Source: Nanobdellota archaeon
GTDB lineage: Archaea > Nanobdellota > Nanobdellia > Woesearchaeales > UBA9642
Length of the DNA stretch: 64,000 nt
Assembly (NCBI GenBank): GCA_021813435.1
Contig: JAKAKR010000014.1
Coordinates: 1-64,000 of the forward strand
Direction of reading: 5' to 3'
Part shown: piece by piece, positions 23,272-31,227 of the stretch
Layout of the letters: each line of letters starts with the position of its first letter
Numbering within the stretch: the first letter of the stretch is position 1
The notes under the pieces: generated by a model
Told to the model about the DNA's origin: nothing
Database searches by the model: none
The model's input: the letters and a program-made list of their open reading frames with translations, nothing else
Made by a program: the position numbers and the translations under genes

Positions 23272-25368
23272 ATGTTCGGATTTCTCAAGGATAAGCTGAA
23301 AGGCGCACTCGGAAAATTCAAGAAGGATGTGGAAAAAGAGGCTGTTGTCGAAAAAAAAGGAGTCGTCATTGAAGAAAAGCCCGAACCCAAGTCTCAACCC
23401 GCACCGAAATCAAAACCCGCAGAATCACTGCCTCAATCAAAATCTCAACCTGAACAAAAATCTCCAGCAGAATCAAAGCCTCAACGCGAAACGCGTCCTG
23501 AACCTGAACCGATCATTGCAGTGGAGCCTGCAGAAAAAAAAGAGGAAAAGAAAGGATTCTTCGCAAAGATCTTCGGCAAGAAAGAGGTTGAAGAGCAGAT
23601 TGAGGAGAAGGAAGAACTTCGCGAAAAACTCGAAGGTGTTGCGGTAGAATCAATCGAAGAGAGTGCGTCAGTCCCTCAGGCAACGTCAACGCCTGCGCCG
23701 GCTGCTGCTCCTGCAAAACATAAAGTGCCAGTCGCTGAAAGTAAGATTGCTGGAGTAAAGATAACTTATTTTGTCCATGGGACAACAACAGACAATGAAG
23801 AGGATCTTGCGACAGGATGGGAGCAAGGGACGCTTTCAAAAAAAGGTGTTGCGCAATCTAAGCAATTGCCTGAACAGATTACTGACGCGGATTTTGCAGT
23901 CGTCTTCTGCTCTGATTTGAAACGCGCGATTGATTCAGCGGAATTAGCATTCAAAGGGAAATATCCTATTATCATTGATAAGCGTTTGCGCGAGGCAGAT
24001 TATGGCGAGTATACCCGCGCAAAATCCTCGACATTCAAAAACCAGTTGGCTGCATTTATCATCACCCCATTCCCTGACGGCGAAAGCTACCATGATGTTG
24101 AAGAGCGCATGGCAGAATTCTTGAACGAACTCTATGACAAGTATTATGGCAAGCATGTGGCGATTGTCGCGCATCAGGCGCCCCAACTTGCACTTGATGT
24201 ATTGGTGAAGCGCAAGAGTTGGACTGATGCTATACGTGATGATTGGAGAAATACCAAGGCATGGAAGCCGGGATGGGTGTATCTTGTCACGCAAAAATTC
24301 GACCTCAAGGCTTATGCGGCAAAAAAATCTCAAGAAAAACCCGTCATCAATAAAAAACCAGAACCTGTTTTGAAAACACCTGCAACATCTGCAACACCTG
24401 CAATAGTTGCATCATCGCAGCCTGCGCCTTCTCCGCCAAAACCTGTGAAGACGCCTATTCCTGTCGAGGAACCTGAGGAGAAAAAAAGGTTCTTCACTAA
24501 GATCACTGAGACATTCACCAAATTCAACCTTTCTGAAGAAAAGTTCGAGGAATTATTCTGGGACCTGGAAGTGGTCATGCTCGAGAATAATGTCGCGGTC
24601 GAAGTCATTGAGAAGATCAAGACAGACATGAAAAAAGAGCTTCTTGCAGGAAAGATCTCGCGCAAGGGCGTTGATGAACTCATCATGACCACACTGCGCA
24701 ATTCCATCATCGATCTCTTTGATGTCCAGGGGCGCGACCTCATCGCAGAGATCAAGAAAAAGAACAAGACCGGAAAACCCTACATCATCACTATCATTGG
24801 TGTCAATGGTTCAGGAAAGACGACCTCTATTGCAAAACTCACCCACTTATTCCAAAAATCCGGATTGAGCGCGGTCCTTGCAGCATCAGACACCTTCAGG
24901 GCTGCAGCAATTCAGCAGCTTGAAGAGCACGCAACACGGCTCAATACCAAACTCATCAAGCATGATTACCATTCTGATCCTGCAGCAGTCGCATTCGACG
25001 CCATAAAATATGCCGAAGCAAAGAATATGAATGTCGTCATCGTCGACACTGCGGGTCGATTGCACTCCAATACTAATCTCATGCGTGAACTTGAGAAAGT
25101 GGTCAGGGTATGCAATCCTGACATCAAGATATTTGTGGGCGAATCCATTACCGGCAATGATTGTGTCGAGCAGGCAAAAGAGTTTGACCGGGTCGCAGGG
25201 ATTGATGCGATCATTCTTGCAAAGGCAGATATTGATGAGAAGGGCGGGGCAGCAATATCAGTATCCTATGTGACGGGTAAACCGATCCTTTACTTAGGGA
25301 CAGGACAGACCTATGATGACTTAAAGGTCTTTGACGCAAACATTATCATCGAAAGCCTCGAATTATGA
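23272..25368 (+). CDS. ftsY: SRP receptor FtsY with inserted histidine-phosphatase domain
   Basis: The C-terminal 300 residues are a standard archaeal FtsY: N domain (about 405-500), then G-domain motifs GVNGSGKTT, DTFRAAA, DTAGR and LAKADIDEKGG. FtsY docks ribosome-SRP complexes at the membrane. The N-terminal 160 residues are a Pro/Lys/Glu-rich acidic-basic linker. Between, at about 160-345, is a histidine-phosphatase-like domain: FVHGTT (RHG with Arg replaced by Val), CSDLKRAIDSAE, LREADYGEY, PDGESY and IVAHQAP, so both catalytic histidines, one Arg and the Glu are kept. A second Pro-rich linker follows. The frame is uninterrupted over 698 residues. GGTGA spacing favours the ATG at 23272. 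Confidence 0.9.
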   Translation: MFGFLKDKLKGALGKFKKDVEKEAVVEKKGVVIEEKPEPKSQPAPKSKPAESLPQSKSQPEQKSPAESKPQRETRPEPEPIIAVEPAEKKEEKKGFFAKIFGKKEVEEQIEEKEELREKLEGVAVESIEESASVPQATSTPAPAAAPAKHKVPVAESKIAGVKITYFVHGTTTDNEEDLATGWEQGTLSKKGVAQSKQLPEQITDADFAVVFCSDLKRAIDSAELAFKGKYPIIIDKRLREADYGEYTRAKSSTFKNQLAAFIITPFPDGESYHDVEERMAEFLNELYDKYYGKHVAIVAHQAPQLALDVLVKRKSWTDAIRDDWRNTKAWKPGWVYLVTQKFDLKAYAAKKSQEKPVINKKPEPVLKTPATSATPAIVASSQPAPSPPKPVKTPIPVEEPEEKKRFFTKITETFTKFNLSEEKFEELFWDLEVVMLENNVAVEVIEKIKTDMKKELLAGKISRKGVDELIMTTLRNSIIDLFDVQGRDLIAEIKKKNKTGKPYIITIIGVNGSGKTTSIAKLTHLFQKSGLSAVLAASDTFRAAAIQQLEEHATRLNTKLIKHDYHSDPAAVAFDAIKYAEAKNMNVVIVDTAGRLHSNTNLMRELEKVVRVCNPDIKIFVGESITGNDCVEQAKEFDRVAGIDAIILAKADIDEKGGAAISVSYVTGKPILYLGTGQTYDDLKVFDANIIIESLEL

Positions 25369-25416
25369 TTCCCCAGAAGGCAAGATAGGCGTTCTGACGA
25401 TCGGTATATATTGTTT

Positions 25417-25683
25417 CTAGAACATGCTCCATAACCCTTTCAGCACAAGATACCCGAGCGCGATAAAACTGACGGTTTCGATCCGGATAAAGAACATGAG
25501 CAGCATCACTATCCCGATGATCCCATCGATGATGCTGAAAAAATCCCCGAAAAAAAGGATTGCCTTCAGGATAAGGAATGCTGCGCCTGCAAGGACAATG
25601 TGAAAGGGGATGACACTGTACTGGTAGAGGATGATGATGACTGCGCAGGTGATGTCCAAAAAACCCATGAGTTTTCCGATCAT
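25417..25683 (-). CDS. Small membrane protein (three TM segments)
   Basis: The 88-residue protein starts MIGKLMGFLDITCAVIIIL and has three hydrophobic segments separated by short loops, ending LVLKGLWSMF. Similar proteins are widespread in archaea but unassigned. TTTTATATCC about 28 nt before the ATG at 25683 marks a leaderless promoter and favours this start over 25731. Confidence 0.65.
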   Translation of the reverse strand: MIGKLMGFLDITCAVIIILYQYSVIPFHIVLAGAAFLILKAILFFGDFFSIIDGIIGIVMLLMFFIRIETVSFIALGYLVLKGLWSMF

Positions 25684-25816
25684 ATGTTCCACGCATGATT
25701 CTGGATATAAAAATGTATTGCAGTCATGCACTGTATTTCAAAAATATGCCATGCCAATGTGCGAGTGCCGTGTTATCATGCATAACATTTAAATATGGTT
25801 CCTCTTGCCTCCCTGC

Positions 25817-26605
25817 ATGATTGATGTTTCTCATCTTACAAAAAAGTTCAAGGATTTCACTGCAGTAGACGATATCTCATTCCATGTGAACGAAGGGGAA
25901 ATCTTTGCATTCCTCGGACCGAACGGAGCGGGAAAGACCACGACCATAAAGATGCTCACGACACTGCTCAAGCCCACACATGGCGTATTGAAGGTGAATG
26001 GGCATAGTGTTGCAACACACCAACTTCTTGCACGGCAATCATTCGGGATTGTATTCCAGGACCCCAGCCTTGATGATGATCTTACAGCATATGAGAATAT
26101 GGACCTGCACGCGACACTCTACCATGTTCCGGTGCAGGAGAAAAAGCAGCGCATCATGGAACTCTTGAAGTTTGTTGAACTCGATACCCGCAAAGATGAT
26201 CTGGTCAAGACATTCTCTGGCGGCATGAAACGCAGGCTTGAGATCGCGCGCGGCCTATTGCATCATCCTAAAGTATTATTCTTGGATGAACCGACTGTAG
26301 GGCTTGACCCGCAGACACGCAACCATATCTGGGAATATATCCAGAACCTGAGCAAAAAAGAGAAGATCACGATATTCTTTACCACGCATTACATGGAAGA
26401 GGCTGAAAAGGTCGCTGAACGCGTCGTAATCATTGACCATGGGACAATCATCGCTGAAGAGACAAGCGCAGAATTAAAAGAAAAAACCGGTACACATTCA
26501 CTTGAAGACGCATTCCTTAAACTTACAGGAAAGACCATCCGAGATGAGGATGCAAGCCCTATGGATCATATGCGGCAACACCGCAGGATGTGGAGTAGAC
26601 GATGA
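25817..26605 (+). CDS. ABC transporter ATP-binding protein (DrrA-type)
   Basis: The 262-residue ATPase has Walker A GPNGAGKTTT (34-43), Q-loop FQDPS, signature FSGGMKRRLEIA, Walker B VLFLDEPT and the switch His in FFTTHYMEEAE. Its closest pattern is the DrrA/multidrug or polysaccharide exporter class. TTTAAATATGG box about 25 nt before the ATG at 25817 decides the start. Its stop overlaps the permease start (ATGA), so they form an exporter with one ATPase and one permease type. The substrate is unknown. Confidence 0.92.
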   Translation: MIDVSHLTKKFKDFTAVDDISFHVNEGEIFAFLGPNGAGKTTTIKMLTTLLKPTHGVLKVNGHSVATHQLLARQSFGIVFQDPSLDDDLTAYENMDLHATLYHVPVQEKKQRIMELLKFVELDTRKDDLVKTFSGGMKRRLEIARGLLHHPKVLFLDEPTVGLDPQTRNHIWEYIQNLSKKEKITIFFTTHYMEEAEKVAERVVIIDHGTIIAEETSAELKEKTGTHSLEDAFLKLTGKTIRDEDASPMDHMRQHRRMWSRR

Positions 26606-27345
26606 ATACAATCACTGGCTTATGGCTAAGGCAATTGAAACGCTACTTCAGATCACGTGCACGAATCATCGGATCACTCGGACAACCAATACTTTTCTTA
26701 TTAGTCTTCGGTTTCGGTTTCGGGCCGATATTCCAGAAAGCTGGTGCAGGAGATTATATGCAATTCCTCATCCCGGGCGTCATTGCGATGAGCATACTGT
26801 TTACTGCGATGTTTGCAGGACTAGAGATCATCTGGGATAAGCAATTCGGATTTTTGAAAGAGACACTCGTCGCGCCTGTCTCACGCCTTGAAATCATGTT
26901 CGGCAGGACTCTTGGCGGCGCAACAGTCGCGCTCATCCAGGGACTCATCGTATTTGCAATCGCATTATGCTTCGGATTCCATCCCAATTGGGCAATGCTC
27001 CCCCTCGCGCTCCTCTTCATGTTCCTTATCGCAATACTCTTCACTGCGCTCGGAACAGCGATCGCATCAACACTTGACGACATGCAGGGATTCCAATTGA
27101 TCATGAACTTCTTGATTATGCCAATATTCTTTCTTTCCGGAGCATTATTCCCTATCCAGACACTGCCGGTTGCCATACGATTCATCAGCACCATCAATCC
27201 ACTCACTTATGGGGTTGATGGACTGCGCGACGCATTCATCAGGTCAGGAGTATTTAGCGTCCTTACAAACCTGACTGTACTCATCATTGTGACCGGAGTA
27301 TTCCTTGCCGTCGGAAGCTATCTATTCTCGAAGATAGAAATCTAA
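26602..27345 (+). CDS. ABC-2 type transporter permease
   Basis: The 247-residue protein has six hydrophobic segments with the ABC-2 membrane layout and the family-typical FFLSGALFPIQTLP and NPLTYGVDGLR segments near residues 170-215. It pairs with the ATPase through a 4-nt overlap and, as a DrrB-like half transporter, would dimerise. It ends convergently with the MazG-like gene, overlapping it by 4 nt. Confidence 0.9.
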   Translation: MNTITGLWLRQLKRYFRSRARIIGSLGQPILFLLVFGFGFGPIFQKAGAGDYMQFLIPGVIAMSILFTAMFAGLEIIWDKQFGFLKETLVAPVSRLEIMFGRTLGGATVALIQGLIVFAIALCFGFHPNWAMLPLALLFMFLIAILFTALGTAIASTLDDMQGFQLIMNFLIMPIFFLSGALFPIQTLPVAIRFISTINPLTYGVDGLRDAFIRSGVFSVLTNLTVLIIVTGVFLAVGSYLFSKIEI

Positions 27346-27704
27346 TACTCGTTATATTTCTTGTTAGAACCACGGGATTTTTCTATCGGAAGGCGTAATG
27401 CATTCTTTTTTATCTTACGGGTTATTTCTTTGCTTAAATCAAACCCGTACATTTGAGAGAATCTAAGAATGAAAAACATGATATCAGCGAGTTCCTCACC
27501 GATCTCTGCACGCTTCTTTTCGTCCTTTAGGATTTCTTCCATCTCCTTATCGGATTTGAAACGGAAATGTTCTAAGAGTTCAGCAGATTCAGTGATCGCG
27601 CCGATCGCCAATTCTTTAGGGCTATGGAACTGTCCCCAATCCCTGTCCTCAGAAAACTTCTTGACTTTATCCTTCAATTCCTCAAATGTTACATGATCAT
27701 CCAT
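27342..27704 (-). CDS. MazG-like nucleotide pyrophosphohydrolase
   Basis: The 120-residue protein has the all-alpha NTP-pyrophosphatase metal-binding pattern E-SAELLEHF and EIGEELADIMFFILR, close to the dCTPP1/RS21-C6 branch, which removes non-canonical or excess dCTP. The overlap of 8 nt with the upstream isochorismatase-like gene suggests coupled translation. Confidence 0.85.
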   Translation of the reverse strand: MDDHVTFEELKDKVKKFSEDRDWGQFHSPKELAIGAITESAELLEHFRFKSDKEMEEILKDEKKRAEIGEELADIMFFILRFSQMYGFDLSKEITRKIKKNALRLPIEKSRGSNKKYNEY

Positions 27705-28260
27705 GGTTTATCGCATCAATCACTTCTTGGGTCGTTCTGACCTTTCCGATACGCTTGAATATCTGCTGGATACTTGTCGCATGACCAGTACTATTCCCTG
27801 CAGTCATGGCATCCTCAACAAATACCTGGTTGAACCCGTACTCATAGGCAAAACGTGCAGTACTCTCCACACCGATATTGGTCGAGATGCCGCAAAGGAT
27901 GATGGTTGTGATATCTCTTCTCCGCAATTGGAGTTCAAGATCTGTACCATAGAATGCGCCCCACTGCTTTTTAGTAATAAGGATGTCTTCGGGTTTGACT
28001 GTGATGACAAGATCTGCCCAGTCCGGACCAGGGGTTGCATGCATGACTTCATCAGCGTCAGGTTTGAGTCCAGGATTCGGCTTCACATTCACTAAGATCA
28101 CCGGGATATGCTCTTTTCTGCATGCATCTGCTAATAGATTCGCATTCTTGAGCACTGCCTCGCCTGTATAAGGCCCCTGCGTTCTTCCGAACACAATACC
28201 CTTCTGGAGATCAATGACCACAAGCGCTGTCGAAGATTTGTTTATGTCAAGATTTGCCAT
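27697..28260 (-). CDS. Isochorismatase-family hydrolase (Cys-lacking variant)
   Basis: The 187-residue protein has the cysteine-hydrolase-fold motifs: the catalytic Asp in LVVIDLQKG, the Lys in ILITKKQWGAFYGT, and CGISTNIGVESTAR. In classic members the last motif has Cys at the position held here by Gly (NI-G-VESTAR), as in the YecD-like subgroup. Its activity may therefore differ from amidohydrolysis. GTGGTG and TTATAAAATA upstream support the ATG at 28260. Confidence 0.82.
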   Translation of the reverse strand: MANLDINKSSTALVVIDLQKGIVFGRTQGPYTGEAVLKNANLLADACRKEHIPVILVNVKPNPGLKPDADEVMHATPGPDWADLVITVKPEDILITKKQWGAFYGTDLELQLRRRDITTIILCGISTNIGVESTARFAYEYGFNQVFVEDAMTAGNSTGHATSIQQIFKRIGKVRTTQEVIDAINHG

Positions 28261-28302
28261 AACACCACGAATATGCCATATTTTATAAGGGTTGTGAAAG
28301 AT

Positions 28303-28334
28303 TTGCGGAAAACATACCCCAAAGTATATGAAGA
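28303..28334 (+). repeat. Direct repeat, left copy, at toxin-antitoxin pair
   Basis: TTGCGGAAAACATACCCCAA is identical to the right copy at 28868-28887, and TATGAAGA follows in both after four or five variable bases. The two copies bracket the toxin-antitoxin genes. Read as protein, both encode LRKTYP-x2-YEE, so the left copy looks like a displaced piece of a coding sequence. Confidence 0.7.
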
Positions 28335-28354
28335 ATTTTTTGTTTTCTGGCGTG

Positions 28355-28675
28355 ATGGTCTATATTGTTAAGACTACTGCACTTTTTAATGCGGATTTTC
28401 CGAAGATCATCCCCCGACAGTTTCAGAGTGATGTGAGAAGGCGCTTATTGAAGCTCAGGGACAATCCCTTTGTGGGCAGGCCCCTGGGCGACAAATACTT
28501 TCGTGAACTCAAACTGGATAAGTTCAGGATATATTTCATCATATTCGAGCAGGAAGTCATCGTGTTCGTGGTTGCCGTAAGCGATAAGAAAAGGCAGAAA
28601 GAGACTATCCTGCTCATTAAGAAGAAATATCCTGAATTACGAAAGTTAGTAAAAAATATAAACCAAGACATATAA
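28355..28675 (+). CDS. RelE/ParE-family toxin
   Basis: The 106-residue product reads VYIVKTTALFNADFPKI ... RRLLKLRDNPFVGRPLG ... FRELKLDKFRIYFIIF ... VVAVSDKKRQ. This is the RelE/ParE fold: N-terminal helices, then a beta-sheet with the conserved L-x(D/N)NP-x-GxPL turn and R-x2F. It probably cleaves mRNA on the ribosome or inhibits gyrase; the catalytic set cannot be settled by eye. The start MVYIVK at 28355 matches the family; the ATG at 28328 lies in the repeat. The antitoxin ORF follows after 9 nt. Confidence 0.78.
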   Translation: MVYIVKTTALFNADFPKIIPRQFQSDVRRRLLKLRDNPFVGRPLGDKYFRELKLDKFRIYFIIFEQEVIVFVVAVSDKKRQKETILLIKKKYPELRKLVKNINQDI

Positions 28676-28684
28676 TGGTGTATT

Positions 28685-28789
28685 ATGACGAGAAAAGAAA
28701 GACTGATCCAGGAACAGAATGAGCTGTTATCAAAGTTGGTCCAAGGAATAGAAGACATAAAGGCAGGAAGAGTAACAACACTTGAATGA
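28685..28789 (+). CDS. Small antitoxin-like protein
   Basis: This 34-residue ORF reads MTRKERLIQEQNELLSKLVQ and then GIEDIKAGRVTTLE. The ending KGIEDIKAGR-like pattern is common in short antitoxins partnering RelE-type toxins, which usually wrap the toxin surface with a helix. The toxin-first order is like HigBA. It is too short for ordinary gene calling. No DNA-binding domain is present, so regulation of the pair is unclear. Confidence 0.6.
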   Translation: MTRKERLIQEQNELLSKLVQGIEDIKAGRVTTLE

Positions 28790-28867
28790 ATAGGATAGCT
28801 TGAGCGAAAACTACTTCTATGGTCAATTATTTCTCGAATATCACCTGTACCTGCTCCAACGGAAAAC

Positions 28868-28899
28868 TTGCGGAAAACATACCCCAATGCTTATGAAGA
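28868..28899 (+). repeat. Direct repeat, right copy, before radC
   Basis: The right copy begins TTGCGGAAAACATACCCCAA, as at 28303, 565 nt away, and lies in frame just ahead of radC. About 28 of 32 bases match. The gap from 28790 to 28867 shows no gene. Confidence 0.7.
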
Positions 28900-28921
28900 G
28901 ATACGTCCTCACCAAGCACGC

Positions 28922-29575
28922 ATGAGAATAAGAGACATCCCCCAAGAGAACAGGCCACGGGAACGGATGAAGAAACTAGGGCTTGGAGCGTTATCTGATG
29001 CTGAAGTACTTGCGCTGATCTTGCAAAAAGGCACTCGTTCTGATAATGTTATTGATATGAGCAATAAACTGATTGCTAAATATGAATTGTCTAAATTATC
29101 TTCTTTATCTCTTACCGAACTATCTACAATTAATGGAATTGGTGAAGCAAAAGCAACACAGATACTTGCTGCATTTGAACTGAATAGAAGAATACCTTTG
29201 TTTACAGGCAGTAAGATCAGTTGCGCTAAGGATGTGTTTGATAAATATCATTTACGTATGAAGGATTTAAAACAAGAAACATTTATGGTACTGGTATTAG
29301 ATACAAAACACACAATTATTAAGGAAGAAATTATTAGTATTGGCACATTAAACTCCGCGCTCATTCATCCTCGTGAAATATTTAAGACCGCAATACGCGA
29401 AAGTGGGCATGCAATAATCATTTTACACAATCATCCCTCAGGGGATTGTATGCCTTCTGATGAAGATTTAAAAATAACAAAAATTTTAAAAGATGGCAGT
29501 GTTATCATGAATATCGCGTTATTAGATCATATCATTATTGGCACCGATACTTTTTGGAGTTGGGCTAATGCTTAA
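28922..29575 (+). CDS. radC: RadC-family JAB/MPN protein
   Basis: The 217-residue protein begins MRIRDIPQENRPRERMKKLG and has the RadC order: a UPF0758 helix-hairpin-helix part (LTELSTINGIGEAKA) and the C-terminal MPN domain with HNHPSGDCMPSDED, the metal-binding H-x-H-x7-S-x2-D set. The old name 'DNA repair RadC' is not well supported biochemically; in many genomes it is carried by mobile elements. It is bacterial-like. The in-frame LRKTYP extension to 28868 belongs to the repeat. Its end overlaps the PIN gene by 8 nt. Confidence 0.88.
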   Translation: MRIRDIPQENRPRERMKKLGLGALSDAEVLALILQKGTRSDNVIDMSNKLIAKYELSKLSSLSLTELSTINGIGEAKATQILAAFELNRRIPLFTGSKISCAKDVFDKYHLRMKDLKQETFMVLVLDTKHTIIKEEIISIGTLNSALIHPREIFKTAIRESGHAIIILHNHPSGDCMPSDEDLKITKILKDGSVIMNIALLDHIIIGTDTFWSWANA

Positions 29576-29972
29576 AATATATTGTGATACGAATGTATTT
29601 CTTGATTTTCTTAATAATAGAAGTGATCATTTACGTCCACTCGGGTTGTTTGCGTTCGAGTTCTTTTCTCGAGGGTGGGGGTGTTCATTCCACTTAGTGG
29701 TTTCTGAATGGAATATTGAAGAATTAAGAAATTATGCTTCTGAAGATTCTATAAATGAATTATTGGGGTATTTTGAAGAGAAACAGAAATTGATTCGAGT
29801 CGGTTATACTGCTCAAGAGAAAACTGCTGCTATGGCGCAATCTTCCCATTGGCAAGATGCATTGCATTTAATTATTGCTACGCGAGAAAAATGTGATAAG
29901 CTTGTGACTAGGAATGTTTCTGATTTCCCTTCTTCTTCCACGATTGATATCTGCTATCCTGAGAATGTTTAG
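29568..29972 (+). CDS. PIN-domain (VapC-like) RNase
   Basis: The 134-residue protein has the PIN pattern: first Asp in IYCDTNVFLDFL, a middle acidic residue near SEWNIEEL, and SHWQDALHLIIATREKCDKLVTRNVSDF with two late Asp residues. Most such proteins are toxins that cleave tRNA or rRNA. No antitoxin ORF lies next to it, but translation is coupled to radC by an 8-nt overlap, so it may not be a classical VapBC pair. Its 3' end overlaps the convergent HTH gene by 65 nt. Confidence 0.75.
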   Translation: MLKIYCDTNVFLDFLNNRSDHLRPLGLFAFEFFSRGWGCSFHLVVSEWNIEELRNYASEDSINELLGYFEEKQKLIRVGYTAQEKTAAMAQSSHWQDALHLIIATREKCDKLVTRNVSDFPSSSTIDICYPENV

Positions 29973-30819
29973 AATCCATGTACGTTTTTACAGTATTTAA
30001 AATAGTCGATTGTGCATCTTTTTTTGCTTTTATTATTTTGTTATCCATATATACAGAGATATTTTCGTGATAAAATGTTAATGTGTCTTTGTAATTTATC
30101 ATGGTTATGTATTTCCATAGATCATTAAAGCATTCTTTTGTTTCTCTATCCCATCCTACGAGCAGAACTGCTCTGACAAAATCAGTAGTTGCTTCTATGG
30201 ACTCTTTAGGGGAATATTTAATAAGATCCATTAGTATTTCATTCGGCTTAGTATCTTGTGTACTGAGCAGGTTTTCTTTTGTTAGATACAATTTATTATC
30301 ATCTTCGGTATAAATCATTCTTTGTAATGCAAAATTATCCATTTCAACATATTTTTCTGTGGTTTCTTTGATGAATGAGATCTGATTCTTAGGAAAATCA
30401 TATTGTGATTCTTCATCACCCTGATATATTATTTCGCAGCACGGACCAAACCGATACCATCCGATGGGGAGACCTAGGTTGAATTGCTTATTTACTTTCC
30501 ATATGATTTTGTAAACTTGTGTTTTTGTCGGTTCCTTATTAGAGAATTTTTTTATTAATGCATATATTGATTTTATTATTTTTTCATCTTTAGGTTTTAC
30601 GGGAAGGCCGAAATAGTTGTTTTTGTCTTTGTAGAAAAATATTCGCGAATTAGAATCTGCTTCTTCTTTTACAAGATCTAATGTGCGCAATAATGTTAAG
30701 TATGATTCTGCTGTACGCCAATTGATTTCTAATGCGGTAGCTATCTCATTGATTGAACGCGGTTTTTCTTTGAGAATTTCAATGAGTTTGTAAAAATTCT
30801 TATCCCTAACATCTGCCAT
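29908..30819 (-). CDS. Helix-turn-helix regulator, large
   Basis: The 303-residue protein starts with a winged helix-turn-helix (about 8-65: LIEILKEKPRSINEIATALEINWRTAESYLTLLR..., with the usual wing). The remaining 230 residues are helical with no recognised family; a ligand- or protein-binding role is likely. The ATG at 30819 is leaderless: TTTAAATATATG lies about 26 nt upstream. The palindrome between box and start suggests autoregulation. It probably controls the PIN/radC group or the cassette that follows. Confidence 0.65.
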   Translation of the reverse strand: MADVRDKNFYKLIEILKEKPRSINEIATALEINWRTAESYLTLLRTLDLVKEEADSNSRIFFYKDKNNYFGLPVKPKDEKIIKSIYALIKKFSNKEPTKTQVYKIIWKVNKQFNLGLPIGWYRFGPCCEIIYQGDEESQYDFPKNQISFIKETTEKYVEMDNFALQRMIYTEDDNKLYLTKENLLSTQDTKPNEILMDLIKYSPKESIEATTDFVRAVLLVGWDRETKECFNDLWKYITMINYKDTLTFYHENISVYMDNKIIKAKKDAQSTILNTVKTYMDSKHSQDSRYQSWKKKGNQKHS

Positions 30820-30850
30820 TGTATGTACGTGTGTATATACATATATTTAA
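30820..30850 (-). promoter_or_regulatory. Promoter and palindromic operator of the HTH gene
   Basis: On the minus strand a TATA-like TTTAAATATATG (30841-30852) is followed by the perfect palindrome TGTATATACA (30832-30841) and TGTATGTAC, right up to the start codon at 30819. A repressor bound there would block transcription, so the HTH protein probably regulates itself here. Confidence 0.45.
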
Positions 30851-30965
30851 ATGTTTGGATTGATAGATACATAAAACCGCCATAATTGTGTATAAAAATA
30901 CATAACATTTATAAACCCGGAGGTATTCTTCGCTTTGTCTGTACATCCAGACGGAGAAGATAAAA

Positions 30966-31154
30966 ATGACTCAAAGCATTTTTGGACTGGGGTTAGGCGG
31001 AACTGGCATTGTCGCCGTCTTAATCGTTGCGGGAATATTGTTAAATGCCTTTAACGTAGCAAGTTGGGGGACTATTGCTATAGGTGGTGGAGTAGTGATT
31101 GGAATAGTGTTTGGACTACTCGGAATATTCGGCATATTGAGCAGATTTTTATAA
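30966..31154 (+). CDS. Small Gly-rich membrane protein
   Basis: The 62-residue product is almost entirely hydrophobic and Gly-rich, with two TM helices (about 12-32 and 36-58) and a very short turn. TTTATAAACC at 30909-30918 and GGAGA 8 nt before the ATG mark promoter and ribosome binding site. Holin-like or small-membrane-toxin roles are possible; nothing decides it. Confidence 0.55.
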   Translation: MTQSIFGLGLGGTGIVAVLIVAGILLNAFNVASWGTIAIGGGVVIGIVFGLLGIFGILSRFL

Positions 31155-31227
31155 ACCAGAATACACCTTCATCGAATACGTATTTGATGAAGAATGGTTT
31201 AAATTAAGTCGTTAAAGAAAGACTTAA

